10,150 nt of DNA from Lachnospiraceae bacterium (GCA_024684065.1 JAIKXO010000124.1:1-10150); one strand, 5' to 3'. Positions 1 to 6,906 are shown, counted from the first letter of the stretch. The notes: generated by a model not told the origin, from the letters alone. Made by a program: numbers and translations.

Positions 1-1
1 A

Positions 2-604
2 CAGAATAAAAAGCAGTATTCCGTTAAAAAGGAGAAAAAGTCAAAAGAGCAGCCTTTTGTGGGAAGGCCCAAGACAATAGAAGAACTGGAAGCCGAGTCA
101 TACATACCTCCAAATGAGATGGATGCGGCTTTAAATGAAAAGAAAAAGCTTGATCAAATGCCCAGGGATACCCCTGAGCAAAAGGCCGCCTATAATAAGA
201 AAAACAAAAAATATATAACCGCGAAGCGCTCCGGCATAAAGGCCTATATAAACAGGCTGTATAAACAGAAGGGCGGTTATTTAGACCGCGGGCGTAAGGA
301 TTATCTTTGTATGATCGCTGACCTTTCCTACTACATGGAGAAGGAAAAGGCCGGCCTTCCCGATCCGGACAGGCCGAAGAAGATAGCGAAGCTTATAGAA
401 AAGATAAAGATCAATCCCAATTATTACAGCGCTGACAAGTTTATGCCGGGATATCTTAAGAGTGCGCTTTATGCCGGGACGGATGAGAAAATAAAAGAGA
501 TCGTTTATCCGTCAGCAGGACAGCCGGCGCAGAAGGAGAAGGCAAAAAAGCGAAAGCAAAACAGGGAGAAGCAAAACAGGGAGAAGCAAAGCAGGAAGAA
601 GTAA
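2..604 (+). CDS. Large uncharacterised protein, upstream (zero-frame) part; 5' end outside window
   Basis: The frame is open from the left edge, so the true start lies upstream; the internal GTG at 59 is not a convincing start and has no ribosome binding site. About 200 codons are visible. The protein is highly charged, rich in Lys/Glu/Tyr and probably mostly helical, with no signal peptide or membrane segment in view. I do not recognise a catalytic motif. The zero-frame reading looks like real protein up to about residue 180 (for example the stretch KIKEIVYPSAGQPAQ, about 488-532). It then reads a tandem repeat in the wrong register, as a basic KQNRE-type tail, and stops at 602-604. The natural continuation (Ala-Lys-Gln-Glu-Glu repeats, then globular sequence) is in the -1 frame. 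This is therefore either the short product of a frameshifting gene or the 5' half of a broken one. The function is unknown. Confidence 0.7.
   Translation, partial: QNKKQYSVKKEKKSKEQPFVGRPKTIEELEAESYIPPNEMDAALNEKKKLDQMPRDTPEQKAAYNKKNKKYITAKRSGIKAYINRLYKQKGGYLDRGRKDYLCMIADLSYYMEKEKAGLPDPDRPKKIAKLIEKIKINPNYYSADKFMPGYLKSALYAGTDEKIKEIVYPSAGQPAQKEKAKKRKQNREKQNREKQSRKK
544..550 (+). other. Candidate -1 ribosomal frameshift (slippery) site A AAA AAG
   Basis: In the upstream frame the codons here read GCA AAA AAG, so the heptamer A-AAA-AAG is in the X-XXY-YYZ register that allows two tRNALys to slip back one base, as in E. coli dnaX. A -1 slip leads to AAA AAA GCG AAA GCA, which enters the long downstream frame directly. 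A Shine-Dalgarno-like AAGGAG lies at 533-538, five bases before the heptamer and somewhat closer than in dnaX. The following sequence is a purine-rich repeat with no evident stem-loop, which weakens the programmed-frameshift reading. The alternatives are transcriptional slippage on the A run, or loss of one A from an original run of seven (real mutation, phase variation or assembly error). Confidence 0.55.
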
Positions 605-2583
605 AGCAGGAAGAAATAAAGCAGGAAGAAGCAAAACAGGAAGAAGTAAAGCAGGAAGAAATAAAGCAGGAAGAAGCAAACCGGGAAGAGGTAAAGCAGG
701 AGGAAAATAAGGACGGGACCAAATGGGACAGCAAAGTTACCGAGCTCTTTACGGATATCTGCGGTGGTATAAAGGATGAGTATTATGACAGGAAGACAGG
801 AACTGTTGTAAGTGACGAGATCTGGAGCAGGATACGCGTCATGGACAACGAAGACTCGGTTACCTACAGGCAGTTCAGGAGCGCGGTCAGGCATGTAAAG
901 ATCCTTGTGAAGAAGCTGCAGCCGGATGCTGATGAGGAATTTCGCCCCGATGCGAGGGACCTCATGCAGGCTATGGCCAGGCTTTCGGAAACGGCCAAAG
1001 CCTTTTACGATACACACAGAGGACACCAGTATTCGGATAAGGGGAAGGACCGTCGCATGGCCTGTGACATGGTAAGGCAGCTCACCAGGGATTTTTATGA
1101 TAAGATGGATGCTGCCATGGGCGGTAAGGGCTATGAAAATATAGTCACAAAGAAAAAACCCGAAGAAAAGGGAGTGGATCATCGTATCGTTTCCGCAGAT
1201 AAGATGAAAGAGCTCGTCAGTGTTTACGGAAAATGGAAAAAGCATTTCGCGCTTCAGGAGGGACTTGAAAGGTCTAAGATAAGGGACAGGGCAAAGCTGT
1301 TTGAGCCTTATGAGCGTTATATCGAGATGTATAAGGATACCCACAGGACAAAGGAATGGCCGAAGGAGATAGAAGAGGTAATAAGGGATGCTGCCTCCTA
1401 CAGGGTTCAGAACCGGGTGTTTGAAACATATGAAAAGGAAAAGAACGGCATTGACGATCCTGTACTTGCCCTTGCGAAAAAGCATGCTGATACGATCACA
1501 GGCAGGCAGAAACCCGAAGAGAAGTTTGACTCAAAGGAGATCGACGCAAAGCTGTCCGATAAGCAGCTGAAGGCACTTGATTCCATTGACCGGTGGTTCT
1601 TAAGGAACTATAACAACGGCGGCACGGTGGGAACTTTAATAAACGTGAAGAACCACCACGGTGAGATCGTGTCGGAGCTTTTTTCCAAAACAAAAAGAGA
1701 AAGACTGTTCATTTACTATCTGATAGAGACAAGACAGAGGAAGAATCCGGGAGTTTTTGACGTTTTTTCCTCCCAGAGCTATATTCCTGACCTTGAAAGG
1801 TTTAAGGACAGGATGCTTGCTTCAAAGTTCAAGGTTATGTCCCGTATAATGGGTGGGTATACCTATATGGGGAAGGTGACCGAGTCCATGCAGGTAAACA
1901 GGGACTACAGGAGCCTTATAAAGGACGTTGCGAAGCTTGACCGGGGCGTGAAGGAGGTAAAGGGAAAGGAACTTGAGGAATTAAAGAAGAAAAAGGAAGA
2001 GTACCGTACTTATGCCCTTGCGAGGACTTCACAGAGTACGAAAGCCTTTCGTGACGAGGCGATCAGAGTGGGAGAACTCGGAAAGAAGGCAACAAAGAAA
2101 GACAGGGATTCCCTTCAGGAAGAGCTTATTGCCTGTGAGATCAGGGAACCTGAAAATGAGAATGAGCCGGAGATCCTTATGGTGGTGCTCGACGGGATCG
2201 GAGAATCGGGGGACATGGAAGGAGGGATCGGGGAATTCTTTTTTGCCCCTCCTTCATCAGAAAATGATACGATACAGCATTTCTGCGCGGTCCTCTCCCT
2301 TTTGGATGATCCGGACAGGGAATATCTGCCTCAGCTTTTTGAAGTAATGTCATATATAAACTTTAAGCTTCCCTGCGGAAGCTATTCCGTGGACAGGGAT
2401 GCTTCCCTGCTTTGCTACAGGCTCACCTCGCCGATCCCCATGGAACTTTCGGGAGAGGGGCTTTTTGAGCAGATGAATGCGACCATGGCAAATGCCCTGA
2501 CCGTGGCTGATCTCTATGTGGATACGCTGATAAAGATAGCGGGCGGGGAAAAGGAGCTTAAGGATGTTATCGGTAGCCTCTGA
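550..2583 (+). CDS. Large uncharacterised protein, downstream (-1 frame) part with C-terminal YbjN/chaperone-like domain
   Basis: This frame is open from the stop at 484-486 to TGA at 2581-2583. It has no ATG, GTG or TTG before 841, and ATG 841 has only a weak, distant GGAG, so translation most likely enters by frameshifting near 544-550; an independent start at 841 (580 aa) is the alternative. From the shift point it runs about 677 residues: Lys/Glu repeat linker (556-705), a compact stretch (KVTELFTDICGGIKDEYYD, about 730-786), a helical charged middle, a conserved-looking block around 1560-1910 (NNGGTVGTLI, NHHGEIVSELF, RERLFIYYLIE), a Lys-rich coil, then an acidic domain from about 2170 (residue 444 counted from 841) to the end. 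That last domain aligns with the protein at 8750-9271 (NFxLPxG, LxY and FxxVL motifs at matching spacing). The lack of signal peptide and membrane helices suggests a cytoplasmic or specially exported protein. I do not know its function. Confidence 0.72.
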   Translation, partial: AKAKQGEAKQGEAKQEEVKQEEIKQEEAKQEEVKQEEIKQEEANREEVKQEENKDGTKWDSKVTELFTDICGGIKDEYYDRKTGTVVSDEIWSRIRVMDNEDSVTYRQFRSAVRHVKILVKKLQPDADEEFRPDARDLMQAMARLSETAKAFYDTHRGHQYSDKGKDRRMACDMVRQLTRDFYDKMDAAMGGKGYENIVTKKKPEEKGVDHRIVSADKMKELVSVYGKWKKHFALQEGLERSKIRDRAKLFEPYERYIEMYKDTHRTKEWPKEIEEVIRDAASYRVQNRVFETYEKEKNGIDDPVLALAKKHADTITGRQKPEEKFDSKEIDAKLSDKQLKALDSIDRWFLRNYNNGGTVGTLINVKNHHGEIVSELFSKTKRERLFIYYLIETRQRKNPGVFDVFSSQSYIPDLERFKDRMLASKFKVMSRIMGGYTYMGKVTESMQVNRDYRSLIKDVAKLDRGVKEVKGKELEELKKKKEEYRTYALARTSQSTKAFRDEAIRVGELGKKATKKDRDSLQEELIACEIREPENENEPEILMVVLDGIGESGDMEGGIGEFFFAPPSSENDTIQHFCAVLSLLDDPDREYLPQLFEVMSYINFKLPCGSYSVDRDASLLCYRLTSPIPMELSGEGLFEQMNATMANALTVADLYVDTLIKIAGGEKELKDVIGSL
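556..705 (+). repeat. Ten 15-bp tandem repeats encoding [A/V/I]-K-Q-E-E
   Basis: Ten consecutive 15-base units (consensus GYAAARCAGGAAGAA, with ATAAAG variants) are in frame with the downstream reading frame and encode AKQGE, AKQGE, AKQEE, VKQEE, IKQEE, AKQEE, VKQEE, IKQEE, ANREE, VKQEE. A higher-order period of 45 bases is visible: units 3-5 (586-630) and units 6-8 (631-675) differ by a single base, which points to recent duplication. Because the unit is a multiple of three, changes in copy number would alter linker length without changing frame. In the upstream frame the GTAAAG and ATAAAG units supply TAA stops. The peptide would form a charged helical or extended spacer. Confidence 0.93.
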
Positions 2584-2692
2584 TCGTTTTTAGGGTACAT
2601 AGCGGAAACGACCCGGTTTTAAGACCGGACCGGATGAAGTCCGTACTTAAGCGCGCGATCTGTCTTGCAGACCGGTGTAATTGGAGAAGTGA
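2584..2692 (+). other. Intergenic region with small mutually exclusive hairpins
   Basis: The gap before the GGDEF gene holds a 6-bp hairpin with a TTAA loop (2613-2618 with 2623-2628, one G·T pair) and an overlapping 5-bp hairpin (CGGAC 2626-2630 with GTCCG 2639-2643). The two cannot form at once. Neither is followed by a T run, so neither is a convincing terminator. I see no c-di-GMP riboswitch signature. The ribosome binding site of the next gene (GGAG, 2683-2686) lies six bases before its ATG. Confidence 0.3.
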
Positions 2693-3853
2693 ATGGGATT
2701 AGAGTATTTCATTTTTTATGCCGAAGCAAATTTAATCTGTATACTGTTCCTGCTGATGATCCTTGTTAATGACAGGATCTACCGTGCACAGGAGGAAAAG
2801 CAGATCTGTTTCAACCGGACTATCATAGGGTTTATCCTGTATTTTTGTTCGGATGTCGGATGGGCGGCGGTGCTCGGTGGTCAGCTTCCGAGAACCCGGG
2901 CATTTGTCGTGCTGTTTAACCTGACAAATTATATCATTTTGAGCCATATAACGTATGAATGGTTCATGTTCATGGCCGCTTCGGAAAAAATGTCTTTCAG
3001 GACGGACAGAAGAAAGAGGGTTCTTTGCGGTCTCCCCATGCTTATTTCCGTTCTTTCCATCGTGATCTCATATATCATAAACCCGTATTTCTGGATAAAT
3101 GAGAACAGAGATCTGAATGTCTGGTATTTTCCGTGCCTGATCGCCGCGCCGATGGTGTATCTTTTTGTATCCTTTATTTTTTCCATGATTAACGCGAAAA
3201 AAACGGATTCAAGGGAGGAAAGAAAGCAGTACCGGCTGATAGGGGCCTTTCCCCTCGGCGTAATGGCTTTCGGAATGATCCAGGTGTTCAGTCTTGATGC
3301 ACCGACATTCTGTTTCGGATGTACCTTTATGCTTTTGTTCTTCTATCTCCAGGATATGCAGACTCTTATATCCGTGGATGCCCTTACGCGTTTAAACAAC
3401 CGCGGACAGATCAACCGGTATATGGATCAGTTGCATTACAGGGAAAACTTTAAGATATTTATCATGATGATCGATATTGACAGGTTCAAACAGATCAATG
3501 ATACTTATGGGCATGCTGAAGGCGACAACGCCCTGGTCCTGGTTTCGGAAATCTTAAAACAGGTCTGTGAGCGGATCAAAGCTCCTGTTTTTCTGGGAAG
3601 GTATGGCGGAGATGAATTTCTGATCATTATCCAGAATCCGGATGAAAACGAGTATCCCGGGCAGATTTCCGATATAATACGAAGCACTCTGTCGGAAAGG
3701 GGCCGGAACGATCATCTGCCTTATGCACTGGAAGTAAGTATCGGTTATGATGAAGTGAAGGACAAAAATGATACCGTACAGAACTGCCTGATCCGTGCGG
3801 ATGAGAATCTGTATAAAGATAAGGTCAGGCGTCATATGCGTACAAGACGTTGA
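2693..3853 (+). CDS. Membrane-bound diguanylate cyclase (GGDEF protein)
   Basis: This 386-residue protein is predicted to make cyclic di-GMP from two GTP at the cytoplasmic face of the membrane. The N-terminal half has about seven hydrophobic segments (near residues 5-26, 43-62, 70-95, 109-129, 143-166, 181-200 and 205-225), an integral sensor region with no recognisable ligand site. The GGDEF domain follows: DALTRLNNR (229-237), the metal-binding IDIDRFKQIND (260-270), the intact signature RYGGDEF (303-309), SIGYDE (349-354) and the closing ADENLYKDK (369-377). The signature is canonical, so the enzyme should be active. The product-inhibition RxxD site normally a few residues before the signature is absent (KAPV at that place). 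No EAL domain is present. The start has a GGAG box at good spacing. The gene stands between unrelated genes; a common operon with ldhA downstream is possible but not required. Confidence 0.93.
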   Translation: MGLEYFIFYAEANLICILFLLMILVNDRIYRAQEEKQICFNRTIIGFILYFCSDVGWAAVLGGQLPRTRAFVVLFNLTNYIILSHITYEWFMFMAASEKMSFRTDRRKRVLCGLPMLISVLSIVISYIINPYFWINENRDLNVWYFPCLIAAPMVYLFVSFIFSMINAKKTDSREERKQYRLIGAFPLGVMAFGMIQVFSLDAPTFCFGCTFMLLFFYLQDMQTLISVDALTRLNNRGQINRYMDQLHYRENFKIFIMMIDIDRFKQINDTYGHAEGDNALVLVSEILKQVCERIKAPVFLGRYGGDEFLIIIQNPDENEYPGQISDIIRSTLSERGRNDHLPYALEVSIGYDEVKDKNDTVQNCLIRADENLYKDKVRRHMRTRR

Positions 3854-3897
3854 CCGAATAGGTCAACTGATCAGGGGGACGCTTATTAGAGCGTTTT
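3849..3897 (+). terminator. Two hairpins at the 3' end of the GGDEF gene; second is a weak terminator candidate
   Basis: The first hairpin is a perfect 7-bp inverted repeat, GTTGACC (3849-3855) with GGTCAAC (3861-3867), loop GAATA; it covers the GGDEF stop codon and lacks a T tail. The second is ACGCT (3879-3883) with AGCGT (3890-3894), loop TATTAG, followed by TTTT at 3894-3897; the stem is short, so termination would be partial at best. Confidence 0.4.
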
Positions 3898-3997
3898 ACC
3901 CGATAAACACGCGGGGATGTTATGTGCCGGAGGAGCGTTTCAGGCAACGTCCGGAGCTGAGACAGACTGCGTGAAAATCACAGAAAGGGGATCAGAC

Positions 3998-5038
3998 ATG
4001 ATAAAGGTTGCTTTTTTTGACGCGAAGGCTTATGATATGCCATCTTTTGAGCATTTCGGAGAGCTTAGGGAGGTGGAGTTTAAATTTCTCGATACCAGGC
4101 TTACCGAGGATACCGTACAGCTTGCAAAAGGGTATGATGCGGTCTGTGTTTTTGTAAATGACGACCTTAACGCAGCGGTTATAGATAAGCTTTATGAATC
4201 GGGGATAAAGCTCATCGCTCTTCGATGCGCGGGCTATAATAATGTGGACATTAAAGAGGCTTATGGCAGGATTCATGTAGTAAGGGTGCCGGCTTATTCG
4301 CCGTATGCGGTTGCCGAGCATGCCGCGGCTTTGCTGCTTACGTCGGTGCGCCGTATCCACAAGGCCTATAACAGGACCAGGGACTTTAACTTTTCTTTGA
4401 GCGGGCTTACGGGCTTTGATCTTCACGGAAAGACGGTGGGAGTCATCGGCACCGGGAAGATAGGGCGGATCTTTATCGATATCTGCAGGGGCTTTTCGAT
4501 GAACGTTATAGCCTATGATCCCTTTCCGGTTGAAGGAAGCGGGATAAACTATGTATCCGCCGACGAACTCTTTGAGAGAAGCGATATCATTTCTCTTCAT
4601 TGTCCTCTTACCGATGAGACAAAGCATATAATAAATGAGGATTCAATCGGGAAAATGAAAAAGGGGGTCGTGATCTTAAATACCTCCCGCGGCGCTCTGA
4701 TCGATGCCCGTGCCCTGCTTAAGGGAATAAGGGACAGGAAGGTAGGCGCGGCATGCCTTGATGTATATGAGGAAGAGGCGGAGATTTTCTTTGAGGACCG
4801 CTCGGGCCATATCTTAAACGACGAGCTTCTTTCGAGCCTGATCTCGATGCCGAACGTGATAGTGACCTCACATCAGGCCTTCCTTACCGAGGAGGCTTTA
4901 AACAACATAGCTGAGACTACGGTAGGTAATATAGTGTCGTTTTTTGAAGAAGGAAGAAGCGATAACGAGCTCTGTTATCACTGCAGTGAAGAAGGAATGG
5001 AAAGATGCAGGAAAAACAGGAAGGAGAAATGCTTCTGA
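3998..5038 (+). CDS. ldhA: D-lactate dehydrogenase (NAD-dependent), LdhA family
   Basis: The enzyme reduces pyruvate to D-lactate with NADH, a cytoplasmic fermentation step that regenerates NAD+. The 346-residue protein follows E. coli LdhA closely by recall: CVFVNDD (50-56), ALRCAGYNNVD (74-84), RVPAYSPYAVAEHA (96-109), RTRDFNFSLSGLTGF (126-140), the nucleotide-binding GTGKIG (151-156), ILNTSRGALID (226-236), DVYEEE (255-260) and TSHQAFLTEEAL (290-301). Catalytic Arg231, Asp255, Glu260 and His292 are all present at the family spacing. I chose ATG 3998 because MIKVAFFDAKAYD is the typical N-terminus and an AGGGG box precedes it; the in-frame ATG at 3917 would add 27 atypical residues. The C-terminus has about 20 residues beyond the usual NEL(V) end, with four cysteines (326, 329, 337, 345) and basic residues, which is unusual. 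A terminator follows directly. Confidence 0.95.
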   Translation: MIKVAFFDAKAYDMPSFEHFGELREVEFKFLDTRLTEDTVQLAKGYDAVCVFVNDDLNAAVIDKLYESGIKLIALRCAGYNNVDIKEAYGRIHVVRVPAYSPYAVAEHAAALLLTSVRRIHKAYNRTRDFNFSLSGLTGFDLHGKTVGVIGTGKIGRIFIDICRGFSMNVIAYDPFPVEGSGINYVSADELFERSDIISLHCPLTDETKHIINEDSIGKMKKGVVILNTSRGALIDARALLKGIRDRKVGAACLDVYEEEAEIFFEDRSGHILNDELLSSLISMPNVIVTSHQAFLTEEALNNIAETTVGNIVSFFEEGRSDNELCYHCSEEGMERCRKNRKEKCF

Positions 5039-5050
5039 TCTGAAATAAAG

Positions 5051-5105
5051 AAACGGTTCCCTTTGCGTGATCCATACGCATAAGAGAACCGTTTACTGTT
5101 TTATT
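5051..5105. terminator. Bidirectional rho-independent terminator between ldhA and the symporter gene
   Basis: AAACGGTTC (5051-5059) pairs with GAACCGTTT (5086-5094), and inside it TGCGT (5064-5068) pairs with ACGCA (5076-5080), giving a long two-part stem. On the plus strand the stem is followed by TTT, ACTG and TTTTATTT. On the minus strand it is followed by CTTTATTTC. It sits exactly between the convergent ends of the plus-strand ldhA and the minus-strand symporter, so it can serve both. Confidence 0.88.
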
Positions 5106-5113
5106 TAGTGTCC

Positions 5114-6532
5114 TCAGCCCAAAACACCCTTTTTAGAGTTTTGCAGCACCGGGATCTCCGTCTCATCTTTATCGCCAAGATGTGTACCGGAGTATTTTTT
5201 AGTTTCATCGGCGATAACCTTTGATAAGAGCAGAACGGCAATGATGTTCGGGATCGCCATAAGACCGTTTAACAGATCGGCAATGTTCCATATGAGGTTG
5301 AGCTCAGCTACGGACCCTAAAAAGATCCCTATTATCCATAATACCTTGTATACCTTTATGATCTTTTCGCCAAAGAGGTAAACGGCGCATCTTTCCCCGT
5401 AATAATACCAGCCAAGGATCGTTGAGAACGCAAAGGTTATAAGTCCGACGACAAGTAACGGCACGCCGATCGCCGGGATCATGGAAAATGCCATACTGGT
5501 AAGCTCCGATCCGTTGCCGGAGAGACCGTCGACTGCCGGATATTTGATGATACATGACACAAGCACCAGTCCCGTCATGAGGCAGACGATAACGGTATCC
5601 CAGAATGTACCGGTCATGGAAACGAGGGCCTGTCTCTTGGAATTTCTGGTCTGAGCCGCGGAAGCCACGAGGGGCGCGGAACCCATTCCGGATTCATTTG
5701 AGAAAAGACCTCTCGCAAAACCATATCTGCAGGCTACTGCTACAGTGCTTCCGACAAATCCGCCACCCGCAGCCTTTGCCGAAAATGCAGAAGAGAGGAT
5801 GGTTGCAATGGTCTGTCCAAGGACATCCGCATTCATAATGAGGATAATCAGACAGCCCAGAACATAGAAAGCAGCCATAAAGGGAACGAGCCTTTCCGAA
5901 ACTTTGGTTATGGACTTGATTCCGCCTATTATTACAAGCCCGACGATGATGCAAAGAACGATCGCGGCTGTATAGGTCAGTATTTTTTCGGAGCTCTCAT
6001 CGGTTGCGAAATTATGGCGTACATTCGAAATAACCGCATTTGCCTGTACCATACAGCCTATTCCAAAGGCGCAGATGGCAGCAAGCAGAGCGAATGTTAT
6101 GCCAAGCCATTTTTTCTTAAGTCCCCTGTCCAGTGCGTACATGGCACCGCCAAGCATGGTCCCGTCCTCGCTCTTTACCCTGTATTTTACCGCGATAAGG
6201 GTCTCCGCATATTTCGTGGATATTCCGAAAATACCCGTGAGCCACATCCAGAGGACAGCCCCCGGTCCGCCCATTGCAATTGCGGTGCCCACACCGATGA
6301 TATTTCCGGTTCCGATGGTTGATGAAAGCGCTGTTGTAAGCGCGCCGAACTGTGAGACATCGCCGGCGGCATCAGGGTCTTTGGTGACAGAGAGCTTTAT
6401 TGCCTTAAATATGTCTTTCTGAATGAAGCCGGTCCTGAATGTCATGTACAGATGGGTTCCAAAGAGCATGATGATAAGCGGCCATCCCCACAGGAAGCTG
6501 TCAATGCTCTCAATAATCTCTGAAAAACTCAC
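5114..6532 (-). CDS. Sodium:alanine/glycine symporter, AGCS family
   Basis: This 472-residue integral membrane protein is predicted to import small neutral amino acids (alanine, glycine) with sodium. It has the AGCS hallmarks: SQFGALTTALSSTIGTGNI (60-78) followed by IGVGTAIAMGGPGAVLWMWL (79-98), the segment TKYAETLIAVKYR (106-118) with GTMLGGAMYAL after it, GCMVQANAV in the middle, and GLFSNESGMGSAPLVASAAQ (about 275-294). About ten or eleven hydrophobic helices and a hydrophilic C-terminal tail fit the family, and the length is usual. The start is GTG at 6530-6532, since AAGGAGG lies eight bases or so upstream and MSFSEIIESIDSFLWGWP is a typical beginning. It is transcribed alone, divergently from mazG and convergent with ldhA. 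The strong promoter at 6699-6727 and a leader of about 160 bases with three hairpins suggest control at the RNA level. The exact substrate cannot be told. Confidence 0.94.
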   Translation of the reverse strand: MSFSEIIESIDSFLWGWPLIIMLFGTHLYMTFRTGFIQKDIFKAIKLSVTKDPDAAGDVSQFGALTTALSSTIGTGNIIGVGTAIAMGGPGAVLWMWLTGIFGISTKYAETLIAVKYRVKSEDGTMLGGAMYALDRGLKKKWLGITFALLAAICAFGIGCMVQANAVISNVRHNFATDESSEKILTYTAAIVLCIIVGLVIIGGIKSITKVSERLVPFMAAFYVLGCLIILIMNADVLGQTIATILSSAFSAKAAGGGFVGSTVAVACRYGFARGLFSNESGMGSAPLVASAAQTRNSKRQALVSMTGTFWDTVIVCLMTGLVLVSCIIKYPAVDGLSGNGSELTSMAFSMIPAIGVPLLVVGLITFAFSTILGWYYYGERCAVYLFGEKIIKVYKVLWIIGIFLGSVAELNLIWNIADLLNGLMAIPNIIAVLLLSKVIADETKKYSGTHLGDKDETEIPVLQNSKKGVLG

Positions 6533-6569
6533 TATGATCTCCTCCTTATCTTCTCATAATATCCTCACT

Positions 6570-6649
6570 GCGCCGATTTGCGAAGCAAATCGTGCGCTTA
6601 GGCACGAACTTTAGTTCGTGCCGATTCGGACTGCCCTGCAGGCCGAATC
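6570..6649 (-). other. Structured 5' leader of the symporter gene: three consecutive hairpins
   Basis: In symporter direction the leader holds: hairpin C, a 7-bp stem GATTCGG/CCGAATC (6623-6629 with 6643-6649) plus an inner CTGC/GCAG stem after one mismatch; hairpin A, a 9-bp perfect stem (6601-6609 with 6614-6622, loop of 4); and hairpin B, an 8-bp perfect stem with a 3-base loop (6574-6581 with 6585-6592), extended by GCGC/GCGC (6570-6573 with 6594-6597) across one bulged base. They abut almost without gaps and end about 40 bases before the start codon. None has a T run on the minus strand, so they are not classical terminators. Confidence 0.75.
6574..6622 (-). repeat. Double-hairpin element, copy 1 (symporter leader)
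   Basis: Read on the minus strand this is hairpin A (GGCACGAAC, loop TAAA, GTTCGTGCC), an 8-base spacer TAAGCGCA, then hairpin B (CGATTTGC, loop TTC, GCAAATCG). A homologous copy lies at 6955-7003 on the plus strand with the same order, loops and spacer length. The hairpin B stem and loop are identical in both copies. Hairpin A differs at two adjacent positions in each arm, and the changes keep pairing. Confidence 0.85.
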
Positions 6650-6698
6650 ATTTTACTGCTGCGCCGGCTGAATGATCAGTTCAGCTCATACTGATGGA

Positions 6699-6727
6699 AT
6701 TATAAAACGAACGGGGGAAAGTGTCTA
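6699..6727 (-). promoter_or_regulatory. Sigma-70-type promoter of the symporter gene
   Basis: On the minus strand TAGACA (6722-6727) and a perfect TATAAT (6699-6704) are separated by exactly 17 bases. Transcription would start near 6692 and give a leader of about 160 bases. An inverted repeat ATCAGT/ACTGAT (6675-6680 with 6690-6695) overlaps the expected start point and could be an operator, but this is only a possibility. Confidence 0.75.
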
Positions 6728-6734
6728 TATTTTT

Positions 6735-6763
6735 TTATCATTTTAAAGCGTTAAAGTTATAAT
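6735..6763 (+). promoter_or_regulatory. Possible plus-strand promoter upstream of the mazG leader
   Basis: TTATCA (6735-6740) and a perfect TATAAT (6758-6763) stand 17 bases apart in an AT-rich stretch, back to back with the symporter promoter. Transcription would start near 6770, either giving mazG a leader of about 260 bases or making a short separate RNA from the otherwise gene-free 6770-6950 interval. The -35 match is only four of six. Confidence 0.45.
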
Positions 6764-6774
6764 TTGGTAAACTG

Positions 6775-6808
6775 CCGGCACGCCCGATCGCTGCCGGGAC
6801 GCGGCGAT
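6775..6808 (+). other. Two competing hairpins in the mazG upstream region
   Basis: CCGGCA (6775-6780) can pair with TGCCGG (6792-6797). ATCGCTGC (6787-6794) can instead pair with GCGGCGAT (6801-6808), eight pairs with one G·T and a six-base loop. They share 6792-6794 and exclude each other. This GC-rich island lies just after a possible promoter. I do not recognise a known riboswitch or small RNA in it, and the rest of 6809-6900 shows nothing I can name beyond short palindromes. Confidence 0.4.
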
Positions 6809-6906
6809 GAAAAGCGTGACCGTCTGCGGATAACTTACAGGCCGGCCGGACATATCGGTCCATAAGCCCTTAAAAGGCGCGTGATCCGGCGCTTAACAGC
6901 AGATAC

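Noticed and set aside
556..705. Possible CRISPR-like array
   Set aside because: The 15-bp units are contiguous, have no unique spacers and encode a regular pentapeptide in frame; this is a coding tandem repeat.
505..1485. Long minus-strand frame (326 codons) opposite the first large gene
   Set aside because: It is the mirror of the purine-rich repeat and charged coding sequence, giving Phe/Leu/Cys-rich low-complexity translation with no ribosome binding site.
841..2583. Independent gene starting at ATG 841
   Set aside because: The same frame is coding-like for about 290 bases upstream and the site has only a poorly spaced GGAG. I treat it as the less likely alternative to frameshift entry.
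2584..2692. c-di-GMP riboswitch ahead of the GGDEF gene
   Set aside because: I looked for conserved GEMM-type sequence blocks and found none; only small hairpins are present.
3917..3997. Upstream in-frame ATG for ldhA
   Set aside because: It would add 27 residues unlike any LdhA N-terminus; ATG 3998 has a ribosome binding site and the family-typical start.
6806..6832. Eight-codon open frame (MKSVTVCG) as a leader peptide
   Set aside because: It has no ribosome binding site and no run of regulatory codons, and lies within a predicted hairpin; most likely chance.
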